Source: Agrobacterium tumefaciens (GTDB lineage: Bacteria; Pseudomonadota; Alphaproteobacteria; Rhizobiales; Rhizobiaceae). Taken from it: 64,000 nt of DNA. Positions within the stretch are counted from its first letter, which is position 1. Every line of letters starts with the position of its first letter. Under the pieces are notes generated by a model. It had not been told where the DNA came from. It worked only from the letters and a program-made list of their open reading frames with translations, and did no database searches. The translations under genes and the position numbers were made by a program. The stretch spans positions 1,426,001 through 1,490,000 of the forward strand of contig NZ_CP115841.1 of NCBI RefSeq assembly GCF_013318015.2. The letters run 5' to 3'. This document shows, piece by piece, positions 57,052 to 64,000 of the stretch.

Positions 57052-58302
57052 GTGACAGAACTTTCACAATCCACCACTTCGCGCGCCGTTTCGATGGGGC
57101 GCACGGAATTCATCGCGCTTGCCGCGATGCTGATGGCGCTGAATGCGCTTGCCATCGACATCATGCTTCCCGGCCTTCAGGAAATCGGCGCGTCACTTGG
57201 CGTCGTGAATGAAAACCACCGTCAATACGTCATTTCCAGCTATCTTCTAGGCTTCGGCATTGCCCAGCTTCTGTACGGACCGATCTCGGACCGTTTCGGG
57301 CGCCGCAAGCCGATGCTCGTCGGGCTGGCAATCTACATCGTCTCGGCCATTGCCGTCGTCTTCGTACCGTCATTCACTGGCCTGCTGGTTCTGCGCTTCA
57401 TTCAGGGCATCGGCTCTGCGGCGACGCGCGTCATCACCATTTCGATCGTGCGCGACATCTATGGCGGACGTCAGATGGCGGAAGTCATGTCGCTGATCAT
57501 GATGGTATTCATGGTCGTTCCGGTCATCGCACCCGGCACTGGCCAGATCGTGCTGTTTTTCGGTGACTGGCACCTTATCTTCGCCTTCATGGCCGGAATT
57601 GCCGCCGTCGTGACCGCCTGGATGTATTTCCGCCTGCCGGAAACCCTGCATGCCGATGACGTCAGGCCTTTCACGGTTCGTTCGATCCTCGGTGGCTTCA
57701 AGATCGTGCTCACCAACCGTATTGCGCTCTGTTACACGCTCTCCAGCACATTCATCTTCGGTGCGCTGTTCGGCTTCATCAATTCCGCCGAACAGGTCTA
57801 TAAGGGCATCTACGGCCTGGGCGCATGGTTTGCGGCCGCTTTTGCGGGCGTCGCCCTGTTCATGGCCTTCTCGTCCTTCATCAATGCAAGGCTTGTCGGC
57901 AGGTTTGGCATGCGCAAGCTGTCGCACGGGTCGCTGCTCGGCTTCATCGCCATCACCTTCGTGTGGCTGGTGGTACAGATGGTCGGGCCGGAACCGATGC
58001 CCTTTGCGATCTTCATCGTGTTCTTCGCGCTTGCCATGTTCCAGTTCGGCTGGATCGGCTCGAACTTCAACTCGCTCGCCATGGAGCCGCTCGGCCATGT
58101 CGCCGGCACGGCCTCGTCCGTTATTGGCTTCATGGGAACCGTCGGCGGTTCGCTGATCGGTGCCGTTATCGGTCAGGCTTTTGATGGCACGGCGCTGCCA
58201 ATGGTAGCCGGCTTCTTCGCCGTCTCCATTATAGGCCTCGTCTTCGTGCTTATCGGAGAAAAGGGCGTACTGTTTCAGGCCCACAACAAGCCGACGCACT
58301 AA
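57052..58302 (+). CDS. Bcr/CflA-family multidrug MFS transporter
   Basis: A 416-residue 12-helix drug:proton antiporter. It has the MFS motif A, LLYGPISDRFGRRKPMLVG, near residues 64-82, and LRFIQGIGSAATRVITISI near residues 110-128. The GTG at 57052 is chosen because TTGGGG lies eight bases before; ATG at 57094 is possible. Substrates are unknown. It is followed by a strong terminator, so it is monocistronic. Confidence 0.87.
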   Translation: MTELSQSTTSRAVSMGRTEFIALAAMLMALNALAIDIMLPGLQEIGASLGVVNENHRQYVISSYLLGFGIAQLLYGPISDRFGRRKPMLVGLAIYIVSAIAVVFVPSFTGLLVLRFIQGIGSAATRVITISIVRDIYGGRQMAEVMSLIMMVFMVVPVIAPGTGQIVLFFGDWHLIFAFMAGIAAVVTAWMYFRLPETLHADDVRPFTVRSILGGFKIVLTNRIALCYTLSSTFIFGALFGFINSAEQVYKGIYGLGAWFAAAFAGVALFMAFSSFINARLVGRFGMRKLSHGSLLGFIAITFVWLVVQMVGPEPMPFAIFIVFFALAMFQFGWIGSNFNSLAMEPLGHVAGTASSVIGFMGTVGGSLIGAVIGQAFDGTALPMVAGFFAVSIIGLVFVLIGEKGVLFQAHNKPTH

Positions 58303-58323
58303 GGGCGGACAGACAAATAAAAA

Positions 58324-58354
58324 GGGCGCGGAACTCGGTTCCGCGCCCTTTTTT
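58324..58354. terminator. Bidirectional terminator
   Basis: An 11-base stem GGGCGCGGAAC (58324-58334) with GTTCCGCGCCC (58338-58348) followed by TTTTTT, with A's on the left. It ends the MFS gene and the convergent IMPase gene. Confidence 0.85.
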
Positions 58355-58376
58355 GTTGATCAAAGCCGAACTTCAC

Positions 58377-59201
58377 TCAAACCGTGAAAATCTTCTCGCG
58401 CAGCAATTCCCATGTCTCCTGATCAGGAGCAAGCAGCAGGCCACCTTCAAGGTGGCGCGGCAGGTAAGGCGAGCCGTCAAAACGGGCGGCGTAGGCGCCC
58501 GCTTCCTGCGAAAGCAGGGTGCCAGCGAGATGATCCCAGGGCATAAGCTTGTTGTACATCAGGAAATGCATGTGGCCGCCGCAGAACACGCGGTATTCAT
58601 GCGCAGCACAACGGTAGCTGGTGAAGAGCCGCACATCCGCGAGGTTCATGAGAATCTTGCGGCGGGTCTCCACGTCAAAATAACCGGTGTTGGCGATGCC
58701 GACCATCTGCGACAGTGCCGGTGCGGGCACGACGGACATCTGCGTCTGCGAACCATCGGCGGCACAAAGCCATGCGCCGGAACCCTTTTCGGCAATCGCC
58801 CAGTCATTGCCCATCGGATCGAAAATGAGACCGGCAACGGTCTCGCCCTTGGAGATGACGCTCATCATCACGCCAAACAGCGGCAGGCCCGACGCGAAGT
58901 TGTAGGTGCCATCGATCGGATCGACCACCACGGCAAGATCCGCATCCGCAAGCTTGCCAAGCAGCGAGGCATCCGCCGCAACGGCCTCTTCACCGATGAA
59001 CAGCGCCTGCGGCATGATTTCCTGCACGCGGGCGCGGATCAGCCGCTCAGCAGCCTCGTCAGCCTCGGTTACGAGGTCTATCGCCTCGCTCTTTATCCTG
59101 ACGTCGCCCTCACCCAGATTACGGAACCTCGGCAGGATTTCCACTGCCGCCGCCTCCTGAAGCGCATTGGCGAGAGAGGCGATGTCGAGTTCGATAGCCA
59201 T
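58377..59201 (-). CDS. Inositol monophosphatase-family protein (copy 2)
   Basis: A 274-residue Mg-dependent sugar/nucleotide phosphatase. The family motifs are complete: LFIGEEAVA (E-E), VVVDPIDGTYNFASGLPLFG with the metal-ligand D's near residues 92-111, and MPWDHLAGTLLSQEAGAYAA. It is about 30 bases downstream of the neighbouring paralogue. Actual substrates include inositol phosphate, histidinol phosphate, fructose-1,6-bisphosphate or 3'-phosphoadenosine phosphate; sequence alone cannot tell. Confidence 0.88.
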   Translation of the reverse strand: MAIELDIASLANALQEAAAVEILPRFRNLGEGDVRIKSEAIDLVTEADEAAERLIRARVQEIMPQALFIGEEAVAADASLLGKLADADLAVVVDPIDGTYNFASGLPLFGVMMSVISKGETVAGLIFDPMGNDWAIAEKGSGAWLCAADGSQTQMSVVPAPALSQMVGIANTGYFDVETRRKILMNLADVRLFTSYRCAAHEYRVFCGGHMHFLMYNKLMPWDHLAGTLLSQEAGAYAARFDGSPYLPRHLEGGLLLAPDQETWELLREKIFTV

Positions 59202-59231
59202 GGGCGGTATCCTTCTATTTAAGCATCAATA

Positions 59232-60059
59232 TTATAAGGCCACGATTTCCCGGCGCAGCATCTTCCAGCTTTCCTTGTCGGGTGCCGACAGGATGCCGCC
59301 TGTCGTCTGTCCTGGCCGGTAGGGCGTATTGTCGAAACGGGCCGTGTAGCCGCCCGCTTCCTGATGAATGAGAACGCCGGCGAGATGATCCCAGGGCATC
59401 AGCTTTTCGTGGCCGATGAAGTGCAGCTTGCCAGTCGAGGCAAGCCAATATTCATGAGCCGAGCAATTGATTGAAAGCGCCATCTTGATCTTGGCCATAT
59501 TGGCGGCGATCACCGGGCGGCGATCTTCATGGCTGTGACCCCAGGAAAATATGCCGACCATTTCGGACAATGGCAGGGGATCGGCAACCTTGAGCCTTGC
59601 CTGTGAGCCGTCCTTGCGGTGGAGATAAGCGCCCTCGCCTTTGAGAGCAAGGATGGTATCACCCATGACAGGATCGTGGATGATGCCTGCGACCGTCTCA
59701 CCCTTGACGGTGACGGCGAGCAGCGTGCCGAAAGCTGGAAAACCGGAAGCATAGTTGAAAGTGCCGTCGATTGGATCGATCACGAAGGCAAATGGTGCAT
59801 CGGCAAGGGCAGGAATAACGGATTGATCCGCGTCATAGGCCTCTTCGCCGACAATATGGGCCTTCGGAAACCGTTGCAGAAGAGCGGCGGTTATCGCCTT
59901 TTCCGTCAGAATATCCGCCTCGGTGACGAGATCGACCGCAGAGGTCTTTTCGGAAATCGCGCCTGCGTCGAGATTGCGGAAGCGGGGCATGATTTCCTGG
60001 CGGCCGGCAGCGGCAACGGTGGAAATCAGAAAGTCGATATCTTTATCGGAAAGGGTCAT
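59232..60059 (-). CDS. Inositol monophosphatase-family protein (copy 1)
   Basis: A 275-residue paralogue of the next gene. It has HIVGEEAYD, FVIDPIDGTFNYASGFPAFG and MPWDHLAGVLIHQEAGGYTA, corresponding motif for motif to copy 2. ATG at 60059 (MTLSDKDIDF) fits the family. It begins 17 bases after the ttcA stop, and the order ttcA, copy 1, copy 2 suggests one transcript. Confidence 0.88.
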   Translation of the reverse strand: MTLSDKDIDFLISTVAAAGRQEIMPRFRNLDAGAISEKTSAVDLVTEADILTEKAITAALLQRFPKAHIVGEEAYDADQSVIPALADAPFAFVIDPIDGTFNYASGFPAFGTLLAVTVKGETVAGIIHDPVMGDTILALKGEGAYLHRKDGSQARLKVADPLPLSEMVGIFSWGHSHEDRRPVIAANMAKIKMALSINCSAHEYWLASTGKLHFIGHEKLMPWDHLAGVLIHQEAGGYTARFDNTPYRPGQTTGGILSAPDKESWKMLRREIVAL

Positions 60060-60075
60060 CGCTAAGGGCACTTCT

Positions 60076-60990
60076 TCATAAGGGAGGGCTGGCCTCCGTA
60101 CGCTCTTCAGGTGACGCGCCGGTGACAGAGAGCGCCGAGAAATCAAAAAGCTTCGGGTCGAGCAGATGCGATGGATTGACATGGGCAAGCGCCCGCAGCA
60201 TCACGTCCTTGCGGCCCGGCATACGCCTTTCGATGTCAGCCAGCATCTCCTTCATGGCATTGCGCTGAAGCCCGTCCTGCGAGCCGCAGAGGTCACAGGG
60301 AATAATCGGGAATTCCATCGCCGCCGCGAATTTCGCCATATCCTCTTCGGCGCAATAGGCAAGCGGGCGCAGCACCATCAGGTCGCCCTCGTCGTTCATC
60401 AGCTTTGCCGGCATGCCAGCCAGACGGCCGCCATGGAAGAAGTTCATGAAGAAGGTCTCGAGAATATCCTCCCGGTGATGGCCGAGCACGAGCGCGTCGC
60501 AGCCCTCTTCCCGCGCAATACGGTAGAGATTGCCGCGCCGCAGCCGCGAACAGAGCGAACAATAGGTGCCACCCGCCGGCACCTTTTCCTTCACAACGGA
60601 ATAAGTGTCGCGATATTCGATGCGATGTGCGACGCCGATCTTCGCCAGATATTCCGGCAGGACATGCTTGGGGAAATTCGGCTGGCCCTGATCCAGATTG
60701 CAGGCAATGAGTTCCACGGGCAAAAGGCCGCGCCACTTCAGATCAAGCAGCAGCGCCAGAAGGCCGTAGCTGTCCTTGCCGCCGGAAAGGCCTACCAGCC
60801 AGCGCTTCTGGCCGTTCAGCATGCCAAAATCCCCGAAGGCCTGACGTACATTGCGCAACAGCCGCTTGCGCAGCTTGTTGAAGGAGACAGAACGGGGTGC
60901 CGCGTCGAACAGCGGATGCGAAGCGCCATTTTCTCCGGCCAGGTCCTGATCGGCCTCGACCTCATCTGCGATGCTGGTGACAATGTTCAT
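60076..60990 (-). CDS. ttcA: tRNA 2-thiocytidine(32) synthetase
   Basis: A 304-residue enzyme that thiolates C32 in certain tRNAs. The PP-loop motif [15 protein letters not shown] is near residues 71-85, the two CxxC motifs CSLC (in [13 protein letters not shown]) and CDLCGSQDG bind the Fe-S cluster, and [15 protein letters not shown] is the ATP-binding region. ATG at 60990 ([10 protein letters not shown]) is the family start. It is the first gene ahead of the two IMPase paralogues. Confidence 0.92.
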   Translation of the reverse strand: MNIVTSIADEVEADQDLAGENGASHPLFDAAPRSVSFNKLRKRLLRNVRQAFGDFGMLNGQKRWLVGLSGGKDSYGLLALLLDLKWRGLLPVELIACNLDQGQPNFPKHVLPEYLAKIGVAHRIEYRDTYSVVKEKVPAGGTYCSLCSRLRRGNLYRIAREEGCDALVLGHHREDILETFFMNFFHGGRLAGMPAKLMNDEGDLMVLRPLAYCAEEDMAKFAAAMEFPIIPCDLCGSQDGLQRNAMKEMLADIERRMPGRKDVMLRALAHVNPSHLLDPKLFDFSALSVTGASPEERTEASPPL

Positions 60991-61053
60991 GATTAGCCCG
61001 CTCTGGCATTCAGCCATTTTCAATGCAGGAAATGCCCGCATCCGCCCGCAATA

Positions 61054-61983
61054 TCAAGCCCCGAATACCGACCAGCCGGTTTTCGTCGCCAGCATTTCCA
61101 GTGCATGCGACCCAAGCGCCGAATTGCCAACCTTGTTCAGACCCGGCGACCAGACCGCAATCGACGCCTTGCCCGGCGCCACTGCCATGATGCCGCCGCC
61201 CACGCCGCTCTTGCCCGGCAGGCCGACATGATAGGCGAAATCGCCCGATCCGTCATAATGGCCGCAGGTCAACATCAGCGCATTGATGCGCCGCGCGCGT
61301 CGGTCTGACACAACCGTATGACCACTCAGCGGATTGCGGCCGCGATTCGCAAGGAAAAGACCGGCCCGTGAAAGCTGCGCGCAGGTCATGGACAGCGCGC
61401 ACTGATGAAAATAGACGCCCAGCGTATATTCAACAGGGTGATGCAGATTGCCGAAGGACCGCATGAAATTGGCAAGCGCGAAATTGCGGAAACCCGTCGC
61501 CTGCTCGGATTTCGCCACGGTGTCATCAATGCTGATCGTGTCATCATCAGCGAGATAACGGACGAAACGCAGAAGCTCGCCAATCGCCTCGCGCGGCTGG
61601 TGGCCGGAAAGAACGATATCCGTCACCACGATGGCACCGGCATTGACGAAGGGATTGCGCGGAATGCCGTGCTCATGCTCCAGCTGGACGATGGAGTTGA
61701 AGGACGACCCCGACGGCTCACGCCCCACCCGGTTCCACACCGTCTCGCCCGCCTTACCGAGCGCCAGCGTCAGCATGAAGACCTTGGAAATGCTCTGGAT
61801 CGAAAACGGCGTGAGCGCATTGCCGGCCGTATAGGTGGTTCCGTCGACAGTGGTGATGGCGATACCGAACTGGTTCGGATCGACCTTGGCGAGTTCCGGA
61901 ATGTAATCCGCAACCTTGCCCTCGCCCAGGCGCGGCACCATGCTGTCGTAAATGGAATCGACGATCGCCTGAATGTCCTGCAT
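61054..61983 (-). CDS. glsA: Glutaminase A
   Basis: A 309-residue glutaminase converting glutamine to glutamate and ammonia. The serine catalytic motif SISK in [15 protein letters not shown] is near residue 66 (S-x-x-K of the beta-lactamase-like fold), with [13 protein letters not shown] near 115 and [19 protein letters not shown] near 271. GGGGAAGG lies six bases before the ATG. It is oriented as rpsD and lies just after it, with a strong terminator in between. Confidence 0.95.
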   Translation of the reverse strand: MQDIQAIVDSIYDSMVPRLGEGKVADYIPELAKVDPNQFGIAITTVDGTTYTAGNALTPFSIQSISKVFMLTLALGKAGETVWNRVGREPSGSSFNSIVQLEHEHGIPRNPFVNAGAIVVTDIVLSGHQPREAIGELLRFVRYLADDDTISIDDTVAKSEQATGFRNFALANFMRSFGNLHHPVEYTLGVYFHQCALSMTCAQLSRAGLFLANRGRNPLSGHTVVSDRRARRINALMLTCGHYDGSGDFAYHVGLPGKSGVGGGIMAVAPGKASIAVWSPGLNKVGNSALGSHALEMLATKTGWSVFGA

Positions 61984-62004
61984 GCAAAGCCTTCCCCAGC
62001 AAAC

Positions 62005-62028
62005 AAAAAAGCCGCCCCGAGGGGCGGC
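62005..62028 (-). terminator. Terminator of rpsD
   Basis: On the minus strand, GCCGCCCC-TC-GGGGCGGC (62011-62028) followed by TTTTTT. It separates rpsD from glsA. Confidence 0.85.
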
Positions 62029-62052
62029 TTTCTCAATACTGAAACGCGCCGA

Positions 62053-62670
62053 TTAACGCGAGTAGAATTCGACGACCAGATGCGGTTCCATGACGACCGG
62101 GTACGGAACGTCAGACAGAGCCGGGATGCGAGCATAGGTCGCAACCATCTTGTTGTGATCGACTTCGATGTAATCAGGAACGTCGCGTTCTGCGAGCTGA
62201 ACAGCTTCGAGAACGGTCACCAGCTGCTTGGACTTCTGGCGAACTTCGATAACGTCGCCCGGCTTGCAACGGTAAGAACCGATGTTGACGCGAACGCCGT
62301 TAACCGTGACGTGGCCATGGTTGATGAACTGACGCGAGGCGAAAACGGTCGGAACGAACTTGGCGCGGTAGACGATGGCGTCCAGACGCGACTCGAGCAG
62401 GCCGATCAGGTTCTCGGAGGTATCGCCCTTGCGACGGTTTGCTTCGTCGTAGGTGGCGCGGAACTGCTTTTCGCGCAGTTCGCCGTAGTAGCCCTTGAGC
62501 TTCTGCTTGGCGCGCAGCTGCGTGCCGAAGTCGCTCATCTTGCCCTTGCGGCGCTGACCGTGCTGGCCCGGGCCGTATTCGCGGCGGTTTACCGGGGACT
62601 TCGGACGGCCCCAGATGTTTTCGCCCATACGGCGGTCAATTTTATACTTAGCCGATTCGCGCTTGCTCAT
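62053..62670 (-). CDS. rpsD: Ribosomal protein S4
   Basis: A 205-residue primary 16S rRNA-binding protein of the small subunit. Starts [21 protein letters not shown], with [20 protein letters not shown], and the S4 RNA-binding domain with [19 protein letters not shown] near residues 107-125. GAGAAGGAAA precedes the ATG. It stands alone here rather than in a ribosomal operon, as usual in Rhizobiales. Confidence 0.97.
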   Translation of the reverse strand: MSKRESAKYKIDRRMGENIWGRPKSPVNRREYGPGQHGQRRKGKMSDFGTQLRAKQKLKGYYGELREKQFRATYDEANRRKGDTSENLIGLLESRLDAIVYRAKFVPTVFASRQFINHGHVTVNGVRVNIGSYRCKPGDVIEVRQKSKQLVTVLEAVQLAERDVPDYIEVDHNKMVATYARIPALSDVPYPVVMEPHLVVEFYSR

Positions 62671-62888
62671 CGTATTTCCTTCTCAATAGGTTATGCCGGT
62701 TTGTTGCCAAACCGGTTTGAGGAAACACGCCCTCCTCTGAAGCCCGTTTCAGGACCTCTGACAGGTTTCTCACATGCGAATGGAGAGACCACGGGACATG
62801 TCGGTGATGTTGACCGCCGAACGTCAGCTTATAAACTGCAAGGCAGTCAACGAAACACACCGGACATGACTGCCCGGCGTTGGGGCGG
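62671..62888 (-). other. Long 5' leader of rpsD
   Basis: About 212 bases lie between the predicted transcription start and the start codon of rpsD. The region contains no ORF of its own. It could carry a pseudoknot for S4 autoregulation; no detailed structure was resolved. Confidence 0.4.
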
Positions 62889-62917
62889 CTTCTAAACACG
62901 TTTTACAAATTTGTCAA
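62889..62917 (-). promoter_or_regulatory. rpsD promoter
   Basis: On the minus strand TTGACA (62917-62912), a perfect -35, and TAGAAG (62894-62889) are 17 bases apart. Transcription would start near 62882. Confidence 0.6.
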
Positions 62918-62993
62918 ACAAAGCCCGCCGCTTTTTTTCTCGAACTAGCCCTTGAAAAGCTGGAAGGCCCACCCACTTCTAAGCCGTAATCAG

Positions 62994-63117
62994 GACTCGG
63001 GCCCCTCTGGCGTGTTACCGGACAACACGCGATGTCGAGTCTCTTGAAGGTTGGGGCCCACGTTTATTCCTGATACGCGTCCCCATCCGCAAAGCCAACC
63101 TCGTCCGGCTAAAGGTT
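62994..63117 (+). promoter_or_regulatory. Structured 5' leader of the terC-like gene, possible regulatory RNA
   Basis: Stems: GACTCG (62994-62999) with CGAGTC (63036-63041), enclosing GCGTGTT/AACACGC (63010-63016 with 63024-63030); and GGTTGG (63049-63054) with CCAACC (63095-63100). Alternatively, AACCT (63097-63101) pairs with AGGTT (63113-63117), which covers the ribosome binding site AAAGG seven bases before the ATG. The two pairings are exclusive, the layout of a translational switch. It does not match the yybP-ykoY motif. Confidence 0.45.
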
Positions 63118-63122
63118 GACTG

Positions 63123-64000
63123 ATGGAGTTCCTCCTCAACGATTTTCTCGGTACCCCCACATGGATGTGGGCTGTCTTCATTTCTCTCGTCCTTGGCCTC
63201 TTGGCGCTCGATCTCGGCGTGCTGCACAAGAATTCCAAGGAAATCGGCATCCGTGAAAGCTTGCTGATGTCCGGCTTTTATATCGCCATCGGCTTGGCCT
63301 TCGGCGGATGGATCTGGTACCAGTCCGGTGAACAGTCAGCGATGGAATATGTCACCGGCTTCGTGGTCGAAAAAAGCCTCGCCATGGACAATATCTTCAT
63401 CATCGCGATGATCTTCTCCTATTTCGCCATTCCCCGCCAATATCAGCACCGCGTGCTGCTATGGGGCATCCTCGGCGTGATCGTTCTGCGCGGCATCATG
63501 ATTGCCGGCGGCGCCGCAATTGTCGAAAACTTCCACTGGGTGCTTTATCTCTTTGCGGCCTTCCTCGTCTTCACGGGCCTCAAGATGCTGTTTTCATCCG
63601 ACCATGACGAGAACGACATCGGCAATAACCGCATCCTGAAATTCCTGCGCAGCCGCCTTCCGGTAACGGAGAAGCTGCATGGCGAGAAATTCTTCGTCAA
63701 GGAGACCGATGCTGCCACAGGCAAGCTGAAGACCTTTGTGACGCCGCTGTTTCTGGCGCTCATCATGGTCGAAATCGCCGACCTCATCTTCGCGGTTGAT
63801 TCGATCCCGGCGATCTTCGCGATCACCACCGATCCGTTTATCGTCTATACCTCTAACATCTTCGCGATCCTCGGCCTGCGCGCCCTCTATTTCGCACTTG
63901 CCGCCCTGATCCACCGCTTCGCCTATCTGAAATACGCGCTGGCTGCGGTTCTGGTCTTCGTCGGCTCGAAGATTTTCGTCGCGGATATGCTGGGCATCGC
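63123..64000 (+). CDS. TerC-family membrane protein (partial, C-terminus outside window)
   Basis: The first 292 residues of a polytopic membrane protein of the TerC/Alx family. Seven or more helices are seen. FISLVLGLLALDLGVLHKN near residues 19-37 has the conserved acidic residue, FVVEKSLAMDNIFIIAMIF near 80-98 the second, and ALIMVEIADLIFAVDSIPAI the third; these acidic positions are associated with metal-ion export (Mn2+) in this family. The start ATG at 63123 is preceded by AAAGG. It begins a transcription unit distinct from rpsD. Confidence 0.9.
   Translation, partial: MEFLLNDFLGTPTWMWAVFISLVLGLLALDLGVLHKNSKEIGIRESLLMSGFYIAIGLAFGGWIWYQSGEQSAMEYVTGFVVEKSLAMDNIFIIAMIFSYFAIPRQYQHRVLLWGILGVIVLRGIMIAGGAAIVENFHWVLYLFAAFLVFTGLKMLFSSDHDENDIGNNRILKFLRSRLPVTEKLHGEKFFVKETDAATGKLKTFVTPLFLALIMVEIADLIFAVDSIPAIFAITTDPFIVYTSNIFAILGLRALYFALAALIHRFAYLKYALAAVLVFVGSKIFVADMLGI

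Noticed and set aside
62985..63122. A yybP-ykoY manganese riboswitch before the terC-like gene
   Set aside because: The conserved GGGGAGUA start and AGACCUUU-like end are not seen; only the alternative stem architecture is supported.

Overview
The window reads as a stretch of the main chromosome of a Rhizobiaceae alphaproteobacterium, most likely a member of the Agrobacterium tumefaciens complex. Reasons: a one-step phosphatidylcholine synthase very like the rhizobial enzyme, a suf operon with two cysteine desulfurases and with RirA- and Irr-like operator motifs, small DUF982, DUF1127 and BON proteins typical of the order, a MocR-type regulator, and high-GC codon use throughout. No phage, transposase or CRISPR array was seen. 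The species assignment is inference from protein recognition, not from a search.

Layout. 1-4065 (minus) is a four-gene Bmp-type (purine nucleoside-like) ABC importer whose binding protein runs off the left edge. 4266-8128 holds pcs, a UbiH-like monooxygenase, an auxin-efflux-family carrier and a CcdA-like protein. tRNA-Lys (8455) is followed by a loose region of small or accessory genes (DUF1003, a small unknown, a PNPOx-like flavoprotein, a family-25 glycosyltransferase, an M15-like lipoprotein, a glyoxalase). 13403-16980 carries a double cold-shock protein, DUF192, BON, DUF982 and a ceramide-glucosyltransferase-like enzyme with a Pho-box-like site upstream. tRNA-Pro, the NDUFS4-like complex I subunit, tRNA-Arg and DUF429 follow, then a MacAB-like export system (19012-22242).

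22608-29723 (minus) is the suf operon, order sufS2-sufB-sufC-sufD-sufS1-sufT-sufA, which builds and delivers iron-sulfur clusters. Its promoter shows a TGA-N9-TCA IRO-like box over the -35 and an ICE-like palindrome at the expected start of transcription. 29935-41705 contains housekeeping genes: a hydrolase, anmK, tyrS, a large AsmA-like protein, a Bcp peroxiredoxin, a DUF455 protein, an M23 peptidase, a DEAD-box helicase and a NUDIX hydrolase. An unusually AT-rich gap (about 41850-42530) with several inverted repeats precedes an orphan periplasmic binding protein and rpe.

45186-54803 is dominated by purine synthesis: purB, purC, purS, purQ and purL, with a lipoprotein, a DUF1127 gene divergent from its likely MocR regulator, and a PagL-like lipid A deacylase set between purQ and purL. 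bolA follows purL, and the monothiol glutaredoxin that usually partners BolA lies 1.8 kb away. The right end has a Bcr/CflA transporter, two tandem inositol-monophosphatase paralogues, ttcA, glsA, rpsD with a long leader, and a truncated TerC-family gene with a leader that can fold in two exclusive ways around its ribosome binding site.

The most interesting points are regulatory: the suf promoter, the terC leader, the MocR operator array, the Pho-box-like site at the glycolipid gene, and an overlooked 51-residue membrane protein overlapping the DUF429 gene.
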